Part shown: one piece after another, positions 50,149 to 61,945 of the stretch | Position numbering within the stretch: the first letter of the stretch is position 1 | How the letters are laid out: each line of letters starts with the position of its first letter | Assembly (NCBI GenBank): GCA_028554755.1 | Contig: JAPTOF010000016.1 | Location: 4,873,001 to 4,937,000 of the forward strand | From: Cordia subcordata | Lineage: Eukaryota > Streptophyta > Magnoliopsida > Boraginales > Cordiaceae | Reading direction: 5' to 3' | Length of the DNA stretch: 64,000 nucleotides | Notes under the pieces: model-generated | Seen by the model: the letters and a program-made list of their open reading frames with translations, nothing else | Databases searched by the model: none | What the model was told of the DNA's origin: nothing | Made by a program: the position numbers and the translations under genes

Positions 50149-52378
50149 TGGCTTATTGACCCAAAAGCATATCGCAACAACCACTGTTTGATTTTTATGT
50201 CACTTGGCACAAGCTATAAATCAAGTTACTACTGAAATGCTTTTCTGTTTCGAGTCATGACTAGAAAAGGTGGAAAAGTAAATTTTGCACATATGCTCTG
50301 GCTAGACTACAATCTAAAAAGTAATATAATGAAATGATATAGAGAACTTACTGAGGTCCCATCATGATTTGGTTTAATGCCATCTTCAAATTGTCCAGAA
50401 GCCACGTCGGGGTTGACATACACAACCCTTAGTTTGCACTCCTCTATTGTTTTTCCACTGTCCTTGTTAAACTGGATGCAGGAACATCCGCATTTGCCCA
50501 ATGAGAAATCAGAAGCTTTTTCGTGCCCCATAGATATAGAATCAATCTAGTGTTCAATAAATTATTCTGGGTAAAAATTCTTACTGTATCTGGTGGAAGC
50601 TCATCGACATCAGTATGTGGAGGCACTATGGTGCCCTGTAAGAGAAATTTATCTTTGCATTGCATATCTGGGGGATACTCTCGTTGAGCTTGCAGCGTGA
50701 CTTCAGACAAATGAGAGTAACATTATGAGACAAAGACATACTTCTTTACTTAGAAAGCTCTCAGAATCAAATCTAGTTATGTGGACAATCAATTAAGATA
50801 GGGTTGAAATCCAGGGAGCCGAGATATATAGAAACCGGACAAGAGTAGCAGTTATAGCATAGGCAACGCTTATATTGAAATCTCTCAAGTCAACAAGATG
50901 TGCACATGCTTAACAACTCTATTTCTTGTCCATTTACGTGATTATAGTATCTGAACATAAATTCTACATTCGACATTAGACAATTGCACGTGAATAGCAC
51001 CTCTTATGATGCATGAGTCCCAGGGCTGAATGACGCCAGTGTTTGGCCGCACAAAATACTTTTTCGGAGAAGTAGTTTTCACCTAAACCAAAAGAACAAT
51101 CAAATAAACAAGTAACATAAGTATGCACAATGCTACAAACTGTTAATCCAATTTTCTTTTCTTGAATGAAATAAAGAGTACCTTGAAAGCAACATGGTTC
51201 TCTGTATTGTTTGCAACTTTCAGATCACAGTAGGTTTGTTTCTCCAGCTCAACTGATAACAGAACTAACAACTTAAGACATGGTATTTGATTTATTAGAA
51301 CAAAATAATGCCAAACAAGTCTAATGCTCTGTTTGTTATAGTTTTATTTTAAGATACTTATTTTATTGAAATGAGGGTAAATCTTATAAGATTTAAGAAA
51401 TCTTATCATGCATCCTATGAAAATTTAAAACAAAATCATATTTTTTATCTTATAAGAAATAAGCAATCCTTCCTATCTTATTTTTTACAACTATAGAATG
51501 CATAGTGTATATGATAAGATATCTTAACTCTTATAAGATATCTCCAAATTTCAATAGGATAAGAATCTTAAAATAAGATCATTCCAAACACACTATAAGT
51601 GGGCAATATGAACATCCCAACTCATAAGGGCATCACCAATCTTCACCTTTTCACAAATCCTTGTCTTGAACTTTGAAATCGTTAATATTCTAACATTTCC
51701 AGGCTCTCCTTATGACATAAAAATCAACACACAACAAAAATCTTCTTCATTAACTTACCCTGATTTTCCTCCATTCTATCATTATTATCATGAATTCAAC
51801 ATCCATGAAGCATTGCTCTCTACAACAAGAAGCTCAAAATATGTCCCTGTGCATATATATACAACGCATTTCGTTTTTGAAAATACTAATGATACATAAA
51901 ACAATATCTGCTACTCTTCTATGATGTTAAACATCACCCATGCATCTCATCCTTGAAATCATAATTCACATACGAACAGAAGAACGCGAAACGAATGTAC
52001 ATACGTATCCTACATACACACGTAACTGATAATTGTAATCCATTAAATTCAAATTACAAGTTTCTGCTTTCCTCTTAATTGATCTGATAAATACTTAAAC
52101 TACTAACTCATCACTTCATCTAAAAATTCGAGCCAATTATATAACGGATGCGAGTCTCACGGCCACTCATTTTGGGTGGTGGGGGGAAGTTTACGTGAAA
52201 AGCCAACAAAGGAAAAACATATGATAATTTACAAAATATCATTATCTAACAACTTAAAACTTTTAGAAAAGCTTATAAATATACGAGACAATTAAATATG
52301 GAGAGTAGAGAGAGTACGTTGAAACTTGAGCTCTTCAGGGTGAACAGTGATCAACTGGTTAGTAGTGCCACCAGCCAT
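48588..52378 (-). CDS. VAP27: VAP27-type vesicle-associated membrane protein, seven exons, 216 aa
   Basis: Exons in transcript order: 52378-52318, 51252-51182, 51082-51001, 50700-50585, 50471-50352, 49479-49411, 48719-48588; the frame closes at 216 residues. An MSP domain occupies about residues 6-130 (LITVHPEELKFQ, VAFKVKTTSPKKYFVRPNTG and VIQPWDSCIIRVTLQAQ). A short coiled coil follows (ALQRLKDERDAAVQRTQQLQ, 151-173), then a basic stretch LLRRRRNRK and a C-terminal membrane anchor FSLKFALLVGLIGITAGFLL (188-207). This is the VAP plan: a tail-anchored ER protein that binds FFAT-type partners and supports ER-plasma membrane contacts. The linker between MSP and coiled coil is short (216 aa against about 220-240 in relatives), so a small extra exon in the 872-bp intron 5 cannot be excluded. 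It is probably of the VAP2-1 subgroup. Confidence 0.93.
49793..49901. mobile_element. 109-bp near-perfect hairpin MITE in VAP27 intron 5
   Basis: Ends AAGGGTGTTTGGCTTTGC and, complemented, GAGGGTGTTTGGCTTTGC are nearly identical. The match continues inward through CTTATAAGCACCTAAA-type sequence, leaving a loop of roughly 30 bases. It is flanked by TTA at 49790-49792 and 49902-49904. It is the shortest and best-conserved fold-back in the window. Confidence 0.8.
50114..50146. repeat. AG microsatellite in VAP27 intron 5
   Basis: About 16 uninterrupted AG units. Confidence 0.9.
51321..51597. mobile_element. Palindromic MITE in VAP27 intron 1
   Basis: The left end is CTAATGCTCTGTTTGTTATA; the right end complement is ACTTATAGTGTGTTTGGAAT. 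It is the reverse orientation of the element at 6560-6833, sharing ATCTTATTTTAA ends, AAATCTTATAAGATTTAAG and AATTTCAATAGGATAAG. VAP27 intron 1 is 1.07 kb and otherwise holds nothing that I recognise. Confidence 0.75.
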
Positions 52379-53147
52379 TCTGATGTTGCATACACCAAAT
52401 CACTCTCAAAGAAATTTAAGCAAACATATGATAAAAAAAATCAACCCAATCTTTTCAAGAACCTGCAAAAGCAACCATTTTAAATGCTAACAACAGAATC
52501 TGAAACCAAAAAAAAAAAAAAAGAAAAACCCGTCAAAATCCGCTCGAAAAAGAAGAACAAAAAATGGCACCTCTTAAGTATAAGAAACGGCTTCGCAACA
52601 AAGAAAAGAAAAACAGAGATGACGAAAAACAAAGAAAAAGGAAGATTCACGAAAATTAAGGATCAAAAGGGGTCGAGTTTTTTTAGGACTAACATTTGGT
52701 TTCGGAGCTGTAAGGTTTGCCCACAAAGATCGCTTTGTCAGTTGTTGTTAAAAAAATAACTTTTTTAAAAAAAAATAATATACATATATATATAAAAGAG
52801 AAAGCTAGTGTTTTAAAAAAAGCATGCAGAGAAAAGTTTCCCTTTTTTTTCTTTTCTGGGGAAGAAATTGAGCTGGAATGACACGTGGCGATGGGCCCAC
52901 TACAAAGATGCCGTCCGGTTCAAAAGCTTTAGTTGTGGGGCCCCAGTGAGGAGATGGCTTACGTGTCTTGCGGTTCAGATAAAATGTTGTCTGTTTTTGC
53001 TTACTCTCATAATTATTCTCTCTCTTGATTAAGTAAGATTGTTACCTTCCAAACTCAAAACTTGAAATTTATAAAAATGTTAAAAGTAATTATTTTGATA
53101 TTGATTACGTCTAAAAACAATTAACTCAAAGAATAAAAGAGTCAATT

Positions 53148-53275
53148 CACTATTAGAAAGTTGCAGCGGATTGACGAAAGACATCTGTCACTAATTTGTC
53201 ACTAAATGATATGTAGTGACGGATTAGTGACGAAAAGTACGTCCCTAATTAGCGTTGCAATTCTCTCGTCTCAAA
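53148..53275 (+). mobile_element. Possible CACTA-type transposon end fragment
   Basis: CACTATTAGAAAGTTGCAGC is followed by several copies of GTGACGGATTAGTGACG-like motifs in both orientations (GTCACTAATTTGTCACTAA, TAGTGACGGATTAGTGACG). It ends in GCGTTGCAA, complementary to the TTGCAGCG near the start. This is the look of a CACTA or related subterminal region. No transposase is present. Confidence 0.45.
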
Positions 53276-53299
53276 GTATAAAAAGCCAAACAGAATATA

Positions 53300-53525
53300 G
53301 GATCCATTTGGATTGGAATTTTTTGTATAAATATACTTTTTCCTGGGGAAAAACACACATTAATTTTGCATTAAGAATTTGAGTTAGTTTTTAGAGAAAC
53401 CTGAAAATCTTAAAAGAATTTAATTTTAGTTTTTTTAGAAGTCAAAATTAAAAATTCTTAGAAAATCACTTTAAAAAAAGTTACAAAAAAAATATTTTTT
53501 TAACAAAACCAATCTAAACGAACCC
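53300..53525. mobile_element. Fold-back element with ATA duplication
   Basis: The left end GGATCCATTTGGATTGGA pairs with the right end, complement GGGTTCGTTTAGATTGGT. It is flanked by ATA at 53297-53299 and 53526-53528. Confidence 0.6.
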
Positions 53526-54017
53526 ATAGAATCACATAATTAACTTTGAAAATCTTTTGGCCGTAGATAGAAAAATCAGAAGAGATTTTTACATGAATAG
53601 TTAGGATTTTCCTCTTAATCAATATGAGAGAGTATTTTATATAAGAAGATTCTAATTCAAAGTGTTATATCGCTGTTATGAGTAGATGAAAAAAGAAACA
53701 GGTGATATCTTGTCACTATTATGATTTTTATTGTTTTTGCATGATGCGAGACTCAATATAAATAAAATCGTATTAAATTTCTCTTAAGGTTATAAATTTA
53801 TTGGTAGAATGACGATACATCATTCTTTTTGTACTCATCGAGCAAGCAAAAAAAGGTTACCTACTTTGTGTGTTTAATTTGTTTTTGCCTTCCCATCTGG
53901 TGAAGGTAGAACGAAGAGAGCTTGTCGCTATTAATAAAAGTGAAATTGATTAGTATTACGTGGAATAACTTATAATCTTTTATACATCAATTTGAAACTA
54001 TAGCTTATAGAATAAGA

Positions 54018-54421
54018 CTTTGTTTGGCTTAATGGTAATACGTTAACTATTGAGCCATAAAACTTTTAGCTATAGAGGTTTTAATTTTAAAAGTGTAATT
54101 AAATAAAAGTCATCGAGTATTTGGCTTAATATTTTAGGAGTTGAGTTTTTAATTATTTTAAGCGTAATATTAGAATTCCAATATTATAAAATAATACTTC
54201 CAAGAAAAGAAGAAAAAAAAATAATTTCTAAAATGATGTAAAAACAGCTTTTCAAAAAATTTTTTTTAAGGAGCTCTAATTTAGAACTTTTAATTTTTTT
54301 AGTCTTTTTTCAACTTTGCTTTTTTTATAAAAACAATTTTAAATATTTGCCAAATAAATTAGCTTCAGTGTTTATACAATAGAAAGCTTTTTTGAGTGTC
54401 AAAAAATTAAGCCAAGCAGAC
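54018..54421. mobile_element. About 400-bp palindromic element, TTTGGCTTAA family copy 3
   Basis: The left end is ACTTTGTTTGGCTTAATG and the right end AATTAAGCCAAGCAGACT. It has the same internal motif order as the copy at 22738-23124 (GTTGAGTTTTTAATT, AATATTATAAAATAATACTT, ATGATGTAAAAACAGCTTTTC). Confidence 0.55.
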
Positions 54422-56789
54422 TATAAGATAATTATATTCTCTAACAAACAAACATTAAAAAAATTGTGATTTGAATCAAGTATTGCTTGATTTTTAAAAT
54501 TTCGGCCACCAAACTGAATGATTTTGTTCTTGCTATTTAATTCGCATTGGTGGGTGTCTGGGTGACTTATCTAACTCATCAAGAAAACGTTAACTTGAAA
54601 TAAGTATAGTGTCCACTAATAGAATATAGGTAACAAGTACACAATATAAGGCATGTTTGCTCCAAGAATTAATAGATTGGTTGAACAATGACGTCTTGCA
54701 ATTAAATATTTTAAGTTCGAATTTATAGACCTTTGTAACAAAATATGCCATGCAGTAAAAATTTGTTGTTTTTTGGAGAAATTTAATGCAATCTTATCTA
54801 AAATCAATTGACAAATGCATCGCTTACACACTAGGTGAGCAACCAAGAAAGAAAGGGAAAAGTCTACCATTTGGCTAAGACCAATCCGACCTAGTAATGG
54901 GGTAAGTTGTTATGGAGCTACATAAACCCCCTCATAATCCCCTTATAGTCACTGAAAATAACTCCTCCATCCAAAAGATTGTTATCTTTAATAAATTATT
55001 AACTAAAATAATATATTGACCTCTGTACTATAGGGTACTATAGGGATCTGATGTAATTTTAGAAGATGACAGGAGTCCAATGCATTTTTAGAAAACCACA
55101 AGATATATAATGCCCTTTTAGGAGACTGCAATAAGGCATGTGCTTATTTTCAGTTAACAATCTATCATAAATGACATTTTGGACAAAGGAAGGGGGGCAT
55201 ATACTTATTTTCATTAAATATACTTATTTTCATTAACTGAAGAGAGATTATGAAGGGAATTTGGTACTTCAAGAAGGTCCGATACACTTTTAAAAAACTA
55301 CAAGGATCCGTAAAATAATTTACAACCCTACTAATATACACGAAAATCCCACATCCCACTTCCCTAAACGAAAGCTGCAAACGATCATATTCCTGTACAG
55401 TAATTGCCAAAGGTAGTGGGGATTGTTACAGCCATCATTATTAGATCCCACTGTATCCTACTTGTGGTTGTGATACAGATGATTGGTCCATCCCCAGCTC
55501 CTCTCCTCCTTCGAAAAGATAACAAATGAATATTTTAATAGTCCCAACATGTGCATTTCATAAGCACGTGAGCTGTGCTGCCTTCATTTTCATGACACAA
55601 GAGAATGTTCAGAGAGAGTCCCCCAACTGACATGCTACAAGAAATGTTCAGGTATGCAAACACATTCCCTTGGTCGGGCTTAGAGCCTGTTTGGCTCTCT
55701 CTTTATTTTGCAGCTTATAAACTCTTAAAAAAAAACACTCATTGCATATTTTTTACTATTTACAATTTATAAACCCCAAACAAGCTTTGCCAAAGAGGCT
55801 GTTAGTTTATAGGCAAGTTGGAACTGTAACAAGAAATTTTGCTTAGCAACATTCTATTGAGGTAACTATGTTATGATGGGGCAGCTAAATAACTAACATG
55901 CTATTTTTCGAGCTTACAAAGGATATCGAATAGAAAAGGTCTTACTTTCCAATAGAGTAATTCGACTGCCAAACAGAAGTCTAACCCTTCACTCGGAAGC
56001 TTCAACAAAGAAAATATTAATGTTGTAGCGCAACTAGAATACCATTCTAGATCCAACCTTAGTGACAATGCATGGAATAACTAATCTAAACCTAGAAAGT
56101 GGGGTTACTTCTCAACTATACTAACTTTGTAACGACCCAGGCCTAGTTATTGATCTGCTACCACATTGAGCCTAATTAACTGAGAATAAATGCTTAAGCC
56201 CATGATAAGGGTAATAGTGGTGAATCCAAATCATTATCAATGGAACACAAATCTCGGACAGCCAATGTCGAACAAGACATTACAAACTTAAAGCATTTTC
56301 AGGAAAACCTCAAACAGGAGAGCAACAAATTGACCAGCACTTACCCTTCATCTTCCTTCTGCTTACAAATGCCATTCAAAAGCTCTACTTTCCCGAGCTA
56401 GAGAACATGCCCCAGATGGCCCTCCCAAAGGAAGAGGGTTTGATAATCACGTTACGACCAAGCTCTATAAATTTCGGCCAAATAGAAATCAATGCAGATG
56501 GAAACAATGAAGCTAGGAGTAATTTGTACTGAATTTTCCACTTAGATAGCTTCACAAATTATAAGATTAAGCCATCAAGATATCATACAAAAAGAGACTG
56601 CTACCGAGGATTGGCACCTGTAGTTGGACCCAAGCATAGAATTTACTGATTATGGAAAAAAGAGAGTAATAACACATAATTACAAAAATGAGGTAATGGA
56701 AACAATGGTAATAAACTTCCTATTGAAGGTGGTCCAAGCATGACAGAGTACAAAGTAACTGAAACTCAAGCACGGCAGCTTTAATGACT

Positions 56790-59700
56790 TCATTTGAAAG
56801 TTGAAAGCCGGGGAAGCTTCTCCCGCAAGTAGTATAACCTGGCCCTCCTGACCTTTCGGTGGCTAACTACTTTGATCTCTTTGATATTTGGTGAGTACCT
56901 GTAGGACAACAACAGAAATTGCAGATAAGGTCTCATAATCTCAGTTCAAGAATGGTAGAAAGAGACAAAATCATTTAGCATTAAAAAGATGCAAAGAAAG
57001 AACTGTAAAATTAGTTAACAAGGGAAGGAAAACTGATTAGATTCTTTTCATGCAAAAAAACCTAAAAGCCAATTTAATGATCATCTCTTTATATGCTATC
57101 TATCCTTGTCTAATTAAAGATACTCCTCCAGTGAATGGTCTGTCCAACAAATAGTGATCTCCAAAGCATCTAATTATGAGCATGCAAAGCACATAGAATC
57201 TGCAGCGAAATATTGCATTAATACCTTAGTCAAAGATTGTAAAACAGATAGAGGCTGTGCCATCTAATTAGACATCATGACAATAACATGAAAATCTTTC
57301 ATATGATCTTATACTTCTCTAACTATTTACATTTTCTTGTTGAGGCTTCAGGCTTCAGGTTATGGTTAAACCAATTTATACCAGTCAAACAAGAAGTAAA
57401 ATTGACTTCAAGTTGCTTTTCTGTTCGCCTTAACATCAAGCCACATGTCAGAGAAAATATATCAGGACTCTACCATGCAAGTTAGAAGCAAAAGTAAATC
57501 CGAAAAGGTTGGGTACTTGAATGATGATCAGATATCCTATCTGCCAAGCCTTGCCTCTATTAGAAACATTACTAGAAGATTAGCATAGATCAAGACTGCA
57601 GAATTATTTTGGTGCATGTAGCTCTATAAGTGCTAACAGGGATTTACAATTTGACAATTGGCGAAAGACAGCTTCAACTTAGAGTAAATCTTGCCAGCAC
57701 GCCATAAACCTAATTCTAGAACTGCATGTTGAATATGAGTTGCCAAGTGTCTGTTGTCAATCAAGTCATGAAAACACATTCTCGTTCTTCCTTTCCCCCT
57801 TAGTTTTAATCTCCTTTTTCTTGGAGGTGGGGTTGGGAAGGAGGTATACCCAAAATTAAGACCAGAATGATTTTCCTTTTTGTCGAAGGATAGGAAATAG
57901 AGTATTTAGTACTTCCCAGTAATTCTCATGACATGAAAAAGTGTCCAGAATCTCTAGGCACATACTAGGTCCACGTGAAACTATAGCAATTTAGACTGAA
58001 TACTTCTCTGTATCTCTTATAATTACCCGTGTCTTCCCAGATTAGGAAGAAAACCCAAATCCAAAAGGCAACAAAGCCTGCTATAGTTTCTTGCTGGCTA
58101 ATTAATTCCTAATTTTCTGAATGATAACATGAAGAGGAAGGCACAATGCAACTGAAAAAGATAGAATCCAAAACTTGGCTGATGGTTCAATAAATTTTCA
58201 ACCTCAAAATAGAATAAAGCAACATATCATGTTTATTATGACTTTGACATTTAGGTCCTTCAGGTTCAAGCTAGTATGACGTGTATCATGTATGTTCCCC
58301 GGTTTAGAATAAAGCATCTGAAACTTTGTACAACTATTGAAGATCAGAATTGTGGACATCCCATGGATGGTCCTCAACTTTGCAGAAAATGAAGATTCAT
58401 TTTGCAATTAATGGTGTCTGCTCTTCTTCCTTTTGAGATTTGACCGTGACTATATTAACAGCCAAGAATTGAGCATAAATAAACAAATAGAATCTAAAAG
58501 TTGCCCAGCATCATAATTCACAAGAAGAAGTACTCCAACATATTACAGCAAGCAGCTAGCAGTGTATCGATAAATAACACTTACACTGGGAAGACAATCT
58601 CAACGCCAATACCCGCAATGATCCTACGAATGCGAATTGTGGTGTGGATACCAGCATTCTGTTTTGATATAACTATACCTTTGTAGACCGACAACCTACG
58701 CCTGTTTTCTGGCACCTCCTGCAAGTCCAAAGATTGAGCATCTAATTTACATCATCAAAGAGAACAAGTTTCTATTAAAAGTTAACGTAAGAGAATAAAG
58801 TAGAGATTTACCAGTTTGATTTCAACAATATCGCCTGTCCTAATATCAGGGGTCGGCCGTGCTTCATCTGATGCCTCTATTGCTCTCTTATTGAGTATCT
58901 ACTCAAAGGAACAAATATTCATCAGATTCAACAAACATTAAGAACTGAGAATTTTGAGTAATATGCTTGCCCTTCAAATTTTAATTTAACTTGTTATTAG
59001 ATTAAAAAGAGAGGAAAACAAAACAGGAATACACACTCTTTAAGTTTACAATATCAGGTTTGTGCTCCATGCAGAGCAGGAATCTAGAATCATGTTTCTC
59101 TCGTAGTGAATATACTGGCCTATATGGAGGGAAGTTCTATATTTTCATAGTGAATATATGGTCTACATGGATGGAAGTTCTATATTTTCATAGGCAAACT
59201 GAAATTGAGTTGCAAATGTACCAGAAAGTTTGAGGAAGCAATTCCATAAGTTGCATCCAAATACTAGCACTTCCCTAAACTCTGAAAGGAACCAGAAGGT
59301 GTTCCAAGGGGCTGGTGAAACATACTAACACAGCGTTTCAAATGCTTAAGGACGAGAGATGCTGCAAACTCTCAGTGTGCAGGAAGACTCCGATGAGAAA
59401 AGTCAATCAAGAGTCAGTTGACCCCATAAATAGCAGCATGCGGGAGTTAAATAGGAAAGGCAGATGGCCATGATCCACTTGTCTGGTACTTAAAAATTAG
59501 GTGTCAGGTACAGAAAACAACAGAGCTTTGAAGAACTAATCTGTGCCCATCAAATTTGTCCATTTCTCATAGGTGTCTTCATTCTCGCCACCAACCAAGC
59601 ATTTTGTTTAGGACACCTTTGCCATCACTTAACACCATGCATTTTCCTTGAAATATATCAAAAGGGATTGCCCCTCCAAACTTTTCGGGGAATAGAGCAC

Positions 59701-60829
59701 ACTTCATACATCTAATTCCACTAAGTTCTTTACGAAATTGTAGATGAACTAATAAGATCAAGATACCGAGTAATTCCCAAACATGAACTGATGACATCTT
59801 ATACTCCCTGTTCTTTTTCTTACCCTCTTTTCTAATTAAAGATATATCAATGAGTGCATTATCTGGAAGAAAGAAATCGAAACAGCAAACTAAAACTTAA
59901 GATTTTATCCTTAAAAAAATCTATAAGCTCCAAACGACCACCATGTACATTTTCAAAATTGCGCGTTAAACCTATTTACCTTAAAAATCTAATAACACTG
60001 AGTTTAAATAAGAATGTGACAGAAGGAAAAAGGAAAAAAGAAAGAAACTCTATAACATCTGTCCTCTCTTAACAACTATGCACAGAGTGCAATGAACCAC
60101 ATTTTATGATATTATACAGGTTACGTTATGCAGTTAAAATATTATTACCGTAACACCGAAATAATTTGCTACTTGGACAAAACACGTAATTTCAGAACGT
60201 TCCCATTAATAAGGACCTGTTTGGATTGGCTTTTTTCACGAAAAAAAGTTCATTCTTTTTCCAACAACTATTTGGCTGAGCTTTCAGAAAAGCTAAAGCC
60301 CAAATTCAGCTCAAATACAGCTTTTTCCACTTTTTCCAGGCTTCTAAAGGAAAAAATAAATAAATAAAGAACAAAAAATTGTTAAAAAATGCTTCAAAGA
60401 AAAGGCCAACCCAAACGAGCCCTAGGCAGAATTGGGCAATTAAAAAGGCATATGAAGACCTACCCCCATTATATCCCCAAGCTTAATTCTCGGCTTTGGC
60501 GGCGTCTTTTCAACCTCAGCCTCCGGTTCGTTCTCCGCCTCCGCCTCGGCAGCTTCCTCTGCAATCTCCGAGCTTGCCGCCGCGGGCTCAGCTTCCACGG
60601 CTTCTCCTCCTTCTTCAGCTCTAACGACAAATGAACGGCTTCTCAGCGACTTGTCCATCCCCAACAAAGAGTTAAACGACGACGTCGAAGACGAAGAAAC
60701 AGAGAGCTGGGGAGAAGCAGTGGGGCGGCGAGATATGCATGGGGGAAAAGCTAGCTTCTTGGGCGGCGCAACTGTTGGGCTTCTTGGGACTACGAACAGT
60801 GCTGCTTGGGGAGCAACATTGGAGCTCAT
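56790..60829 (-). CDS. RPL19: Plastid 50S ribosomal protein bL19c, four exons, 231 aa
   Basis: Exons in transcript order: 60829-60464, 58898-58812, 58718-58585, 56898-56790; the frame closes at 231 residues. Residues 1 to about 70 are Ser/Pro/Ala-rich with few acidic residues, a plastid transit peptide ([20 protein letters not shown]). Cleavage is probably before VRAEEGG. A strongly acidic Ala/Glu linker (about 71-108) precedes the L19 domain, with [53 protein letters not shown], and the ending [11 protein letters not shown]. It is a large-subunit protein at the subunit interface of plastid ribosomes. An in-frame open stretch continues upstream to 61150, but its sequence is leader-like; the start at 60829 gives a normal transit peptide. 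Introns 1 and 3 exceed 1.5 kb; intron 1 holds a fold-back element. Confidence 0.95.
60213..60422. mobile_element. Fold-back element in bL19c intron 1
   Basis: The left end GGACCTGTTTGGATTGGC pairs with the right end, complement GGGCTCGTTTGGGTTGGC. The flanks are TAA and TAG, an imperfect 3-bp duplication. It ends only about 40 bases from the exon 1 donor site. Confidence 0.65.
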
Positions 60830-61000
60830 TGTGTGTTTCTGTGCGTGTTTTGTGTCTCTGTGTGTGTAGGACAGAGGGAGAGAGAGAGAGAGAGAGTTTA
60901 CCCTCTGCAAAAATGGGAGGGAAAAGGGGAGGGGGGGGCGCCGGTCGGGGGAGACGAGTGTTGAGAGTGTAACGATAGGAAAGAAGAAAAAAGCCTTATC
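60830..61000 (-). promoter_or_regulatory. bL19c leader and proximal promoter
   Basis: On the minus strand the leader contains a CT microsatellite (complement of AG at about 60880-60896), common in plant 5' leaders. Upstream is a C-rich stretch, the complement of a GGGGGGG run at about 60929-60938. No clear TATA box is seen, which is usual for plastid ribosomal protein genes. Confidence 0.4.
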
Positions 61001-61419
61001 CATTTCTTGTGCTTGATTTGGGTCGAATAATGGTACGGGTCCGGGTCGATTCGGATCAGTTTTTTTTTTTCCCCCTCCTTCTTCTTCTTTTTTATTTATG
61101 TGCATTCTGAAAAGTGGGAGGTTTATACAAAGATAGACAACAAAATCCAAAATTAGTGTTTCTTAATATGTTCTTCTATCACAAAAATAAATTTGTTCCT
61201 GTATATTAGTTTTTTTCCTATAAAGAAAAAGGCTATTATTGTTACGAAATAACTTGAATATGTTATAGAATAATTTGTATACAATAAATGTTTTTCTCTA
61301 ATTTCTCTCCAAATTTTTACTACTCAAAATACTTAAAAGATTCATTCAAACCCATGCTATTTATAAGCAAAGAACAGGAGACAAACACAATAAATGTTAC
61401 ATGCAACATATCTTCAGAA

Positions 61420-61945
61420 ATTCAATGCAATTATGCTTATTGGCTTTGCATGCTCGTTGTAAGCTTCCATTGTCAGAAGATAACTTTTATCTTCAATCTC
61501 AAAGCCAACATTTTTTTACTTTGGCTCATGAATGCCCATATCACATATTTTCACAACAGTTATGAGTTTATCTTTTAATTGATTGGATTTTATTTCGAAG
61601 AGTTTATCAATTTCGCATAACTATATATTTATATCTATATCTGTATTATATACTAAAATACTAACTATAAGCATCATGGTGCTTCCCCCGAAATAACTTC
61701 AAATCATTTTGTTGCGACGCATACTCTTTAAAACCTTTTCTTCGACACCACTTGTCCATGCCCACTGTACAGGCAAAAATTCTTCGATTTAAAGACTTTT
61801 CGTTAAAACAAATAATTTGACACGTGTTGACAAATGCACATGCATAACCATTCCAATAATTCAAAAATAAAATTCTAAATTGCTCATTCCCATCGCACAA
61901 TTTACCAAAAAAAGCTAAATTTGTAAACTCTAACCCATGACACAA
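61420..61945 (-). pseudogene. Possible decayed FAR1-like coding remnant
   Basis: Two minus-strand stretches look protein-like. The first, an open frame at 61945-61661, includes FLNYWNGYACAF and RRIFACTVGMDKWCRRKGFK, loosely like the FAR1 DNA-binding domain pattern (YNxYA followed by RRFVCxxxG). The second, near 61425-61520, reads VGFEIEDKSYLLTMEAYNEH after an in-frame stop. The order differs from an intact FAR1 gene and similarity is weak. It could equally be chance. Confidence 0.2.

Larger units (their letters stand above)
52379..56789. other. Spacer between bL19c and VAP27 genes
   Basis: No gene is supported. It holds the VAP27 promoter, CACTA-like end (53148-53275), fold-back element (53300-53525), a 400-bp palindromic element (54018-54421) and short AT-rich direct repeats near 55195-55240 (ACTTATTTTCATTAA twice). 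The segment around 56129-56470 is less AT-rich and non-repetitive, but has no open frame that I recognise. Confidence 0.55.

Noticed and set aside
60830..61150. In-frame N-terminal extension of bL19c to a Met at 61150
   Set aside because: The extension reads as leader sequence with low-complexity stretches. The Met at 60829 gives a normal plastid transit peptide and usual length.
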